Shown: positions 5,883-7,682 of the stretch, one piece after another
Layout of the letters: the number at the start of each line of letters is the position of its first letter
How positions within the stretch are numbered: the stretch's first letter is position 1
From: Thermococci archaeon
Lineage (GTDB): Archaea; Methanobacteriota_B; Thermococci; Methanofastidiosales; B48-G16
Assembly (NCBI GenBank): GCA_030668905.1
Contig: DAOVEQ010000040.1
Span: 1 to 7,682 of the forward strand
DNA: 7,682 nucleotides
Direction: 5' to 3'
The notes under the pieces: generated by a model
What the model was told of the DNA's origin: nothing
The model's database searches: none
Seen by the model: only the letters and a program-made list of their open reading frames with translations
Position numbers and translations under genes: made by a program

Positions 5883-5895
5883 TATAAATGTTTTC
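5883..5895 (-). promoter_or_regulatory. Promoter of the NAC operon (leaderless)
   Basis: On the minus strand GAAAAC (BRE-like, 5890-5895) is followed by TTTATA (5883-5888), centred about 26 nt before the first NAC ATG. This is the canonical archaeal TATA-to-start distance and places the transcription start at the start codon. Confidence 0.65.
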
Positions 5896-5907
5896 ATGTT
5901 TTGCAAA

Positions 5908-5940
5908 ATAAGACAAAAATCGAAACGATACAAGACAATA
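5908..5940. repeat. Direct repeat in the nac/nadX divergent region, possible regulator site
   Basis: Two copies of AAGACAA (5910-5916 and 5932-5938) are spaced exactly 22 bp apart, about two helical turns. Extending to 11 bp (5908-5918 and 5930-5940), 9 positions match. A small TCGAAACGA palindrome (5920-5928) lies between them. The repeats sit between the two promoters and could bind a regulator of one or both operons. They are short enough to be chance. Confidence 0.35.
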
Positions 5941-5952
5941 CCCTATTTTTAC

Positions 5953-5967
5953 AGTAAACTTTAAATA
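5953..5967 (+). promoter_or_regulatory. Promoter of the nadX operon (leaderless)
   Basis: AGTAAAC (BRE-like, 5953-5959) runs into TTTAAATA (5960-5967). Its centre is 24 nt before the ATG at 5987 and 27 nt before the in-frame ATG at 5990. No ribosome binding site precedes either ATG, so a leaderless transcript is likely; the spacing slightly favours the second. Confidence 0.62.
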
Positions 5968-5986
5968 TAATCTCGGTTCATTATTT

Positions 5987-6736
5987 ATGATGAAAATTGG
6001 TATCTTGGGCTGCGGATACATAGGAAGCGTAATAGCCGAGAATTTTAAAGACGAGATTCTGGCATGTTATGACAGGAATATAGGGAACATGGAAAAAATA
6101 AGCGAGATTGTAAATAGAGATATTAACTGCTCTTTCGAGAAAATTATAAAGATGGATCTTGACCTGATCGTGGAATCGGCGTCTGTAGAGGCTGTTAGAG
6201 ATTTAGTTCCAAAAGTTTTAGAGAATGGGAAAGATGTTTTGATAATGAGTGTTGGAGCCCTTGCAGATTCTCAGCTGCTTTCAAAGTTAAAAAAACTCGC
6301 ATCAAGAAATGATTGCAAAATATATATTCCTCATGGAGCCATAGGAGGTTTGGACGCTGTCAAAACTGCATCGTTACTCGGTATAACAAAGATAGTTCTT
6401 ACCACGCGAAAAAATCCGGGGACGCTGGGAATAGATATCCTCAAAGAAAAAATAGTTTTTGAAGGTCCCGCTTCAGAGGCTGTAAAAAAGTTCCCGAAAA
6501 ATATAAATGTCTCTGCCGCATTAAGTCTTGCAGCTGATAAAGAAGCACATGTGAGGATAATAGCTGATCCCTCTGTAGACACAAATATTCACGAAATATG
6601 TTTGGAAGGATCTTTTGGAAAAATGAACTTAATTTTTAATAATCTTCCTTCAGAGAATAAGAGAACATCCATACTCGCAGCATTTTCCGCTGTGAATCTA
6701 ATAAAAAGCTTAAAATCCGAAATAGTTATATACTAG
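5987..6736 (+). CDS. nadX: L-aspartate dehydrogenase
   Basis: The 249-residue enzyme oxidises L-aspartate to iminoaspartate with NAD(P), the first step of quinolinate and NAD synthesis, supplying quinolinate synthase NadA. The N-terminal Rossmann motif is GILGCGYIG (5-13). The family signature HGAIGGLDAVK lies at 116-126, and KFPKNINVSAALSLA at 168-182. DPSVDTNIHEI (194-204) carries the catalytic His202, and a PSENKRTSILAAFSA segment (221-235) lies near the C-terminus. Length is normal. His116 stands where I recall a Ser in the SGAIGG motif of the Thermotoga enzyme. Two ATGs (5987, 5990) are possible starts. nadA and nadC are not in the window. The prenyl synthase gene follows after only 8 nt. 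Confidence 0.92.
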   Translation: MMKIGILGCGYIGSVIAENFKDEILACYDRNIGNMEKISEIVNRDINCSFEKIIKMDLDLIVESASVEAVRDLVPKVLENGKDVLIMSVGALADSQLLSKLKKLASRNDCKIYIPHGAIGGLDAVKTASLLGITKIVLTTRKNPGTLGIDILKEKIVFEGPASEAVKKFPKNINVSAALSLAADKEAHVRIIADPSVDTNIHEICLEGSFGKMNLIFNNLPSENKRTSILAAFSAVNLIKSLKSEIVIY

Positions 6737-6744
6737 GTGATTTA

Positions 6745-7682
6745 ATGTTTTTAGATAAATATTCAAAAATAACAGAAAAAATAGAGTCTTATTTGGGCGA
6801 CGTTCTAAGCTCCACTACAAAAGATTATGAAAATGTAATATTGAAAAGTTTTTATAAAGATATCGTGAGAGTAATGAGTGCTGGCAAGAGATTGAGGCCA
6901 TTGAGCATGATTTTTGCTTTTAATGGAATAAAAAATGAGATAAATGAGGACATTATTAAAGCCTCTGTTTCTTGCGAACTCGTTCATAATGCGTCTCTTA
7001 TCTTAGATGATGCGATGGATGAAGATGTTGTGAGACACGGTAAGAAAACTTTTAACACCATATATGCAGACAAATTTTTAAAATCGGTAGGCTTTAATTT
7101 CAATGCTTATAAAAGCGGACAGAGCTGGATTAAAAAAGACTCTGTCTTAGGAATTATAGAAATGCAAAGAAATATTTCCAGATTTTCTTACGCTCTGTCG
7201 GTACTTGCTTCAAATGTTCTGTACGAGCTCAGTGAAGAGGTTTTAAACTCGCAGTTTTCCAGGGAACTGAGAATAAAAGCATTGGAACAGCATAGAAGAA
7301 TGTATTTAAGGCTGAATGAAGGTCAGCTTCTGGACATTTTAATGGAAAAAAGAAAAATAAATGAAAAGGAATATTTCGAGATGATAGATGAAAAAACAGG
7401 AATTCTTTTCATGTACCCTATAAGAATAGGATTAATTTTTGCTGGAGATAAAAATTATAAAATTATGGATGAATTCTCTTTGAACATGGCGAGAGCTTTC
7501 CAGATGCATGACGACATTCTCGGAAGCTTCGGAAAAAGCAAACGCACTGGAAAACCAAACGATTCAGACATAAAATTCGGTAAGAATACTCTCCTGGCTA
7601 TAAAAACACTTGAGTATGCCAAAAATCAGAGAAGAGAAAAGTTTAAAAAGACGTTTGGGAACAGGTCAGCCACAAAAGAGGA
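6745..7682 (+). CDS. Isoprenyl (geranylgeranyl-type) diphosphate synthase, cut by the right edge
   Basis: The frame is open from ATG 6745 to the window end, giving 312 complete codons; probably only a short C-terminal tail is missing. This all-E prenyltransferase condenses isopentenyl diphosphate onto allylic diphosphates, in archaea to make membrane lipid chains. Landmarks are GKRLRP (47-52), the first Asp-rich motif DDAMD (88-92), the basic VRHGKKT (96-102) and NEGQLLD (191-197). The second Asp-rich region is FQMHDDILGSFG (252-263), followed by TGKPNDSDIKFGKNT (268-282). The segment between the basic motif and the GQ motif appears about 30 residues longer than usual. The fifth residue before the first Asp-rich motif is Ala83 rather than a bulky aromatic, so product length is uncertain. 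AGGTGA (6735-6740) overlaps the nadX stop, 4 nt before the ATG. Confidence 0.92.
   Translation, partial: MFLDKYSKITEKIESYLGDVLSSTTKDYENVILKSFYKDIVRVMSAGKRLRPLSMIFAFNGIKNEINEDIIKASVSCELVHNASLILDDAMDEDVVRHGKKTFNTIYADKFLKSVGFNFNAYKSGQSWIKKDSVLGIIEMQRNISRFSYALSVLASNVLYELSEEVLNSQFSRELRIKALEQHRRMYLRLNEGQLLDILMEKRKINEKEYFEMIDEKTGILFMYPIRIGLIFAGDKNYKIMDEFSLNMARAFQMHDDILGSFGKSKRTGKPNDSDIKFGKNTLLAIKTLEYAKNQRREKFKKTFGNRSATKE

Noticed and set aside
1..7682. CRISPR array, insertion sequence or attachment site
   Set aside because: No regularly spaced repeats, transposase motifs, terminal inverted repeats or target duplications were seen around any gene, including the AT-rich ATPase.

Overview
The window comes from an AT-rich archaeon. 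The evidence is a class I (archaeal-type) CCA-adding enzyme, an archaeal NAC protein with its UBA domain, a Mth938-type protein, an all-E isoprenyl diphosphate synthase, TATA/BRE-like promoters and GGTGA-type ribosome binding sites. The phylum cannot be resolved by eye. All genes look like housekeeping genes except the COG1373-type ATPase.

Left part, minus strand (1-1613): a HAD-superfamily hydrolase that runs off the left edge, preceded by a very AT-rich gene for an AAA ATPase with a DUF4143/PD-(D/E)XK-like C-terminus. The ATPase has a good BRE/TATA element, a 19-bp palindrome over its predicted transcription start, and a short leader with its own ribosome binding site. Middle part, plus strand (1831-4424): a Mth938-domain protein, then a tightly coupled set made of a purine-type phosphoribosyltransferase, the RNA 2',3'-cyclic phosphodiesterase ThpR and the CCA-adding enzyme, joined by two ATGA start/stop overlaps. 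The last two both act on RNA ends.

Right part: a minus-strand operon (5859 down to 4421) encodes NAC, an unrecognised 82-residue helical protein and a membrane-anchored DUF2334/NodB-type deacetylase. Its last gene meets cca tail to tail, with the two stop codons overlapping. A 127-bp divergent promoter region (5860-5986) separates this operon from a plus-strand pair: L-aspartate dehydrogenase (NAD synthesis) and a polyprenyl diphosphate synthase (lipid synthesis) cut by the right edge.

A recurring pattern is that genes heading a transcript (HAD, Mth938, NAC, nadX) have a TATA-like box about 24-27 nt before the ATG and no ribosome binding site, which suggests leaderless mRNAs. Most genes inside operons carry GGTGA-type sites. 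The ATPase departs from this pattern. No RNA gene, CRISPR array, insertion sequence or clear novel multi-gene system was found. The best leads are the ATPase control region, the 82-residue NAC-linked protein and the nadX/prenyltransferase pairing.
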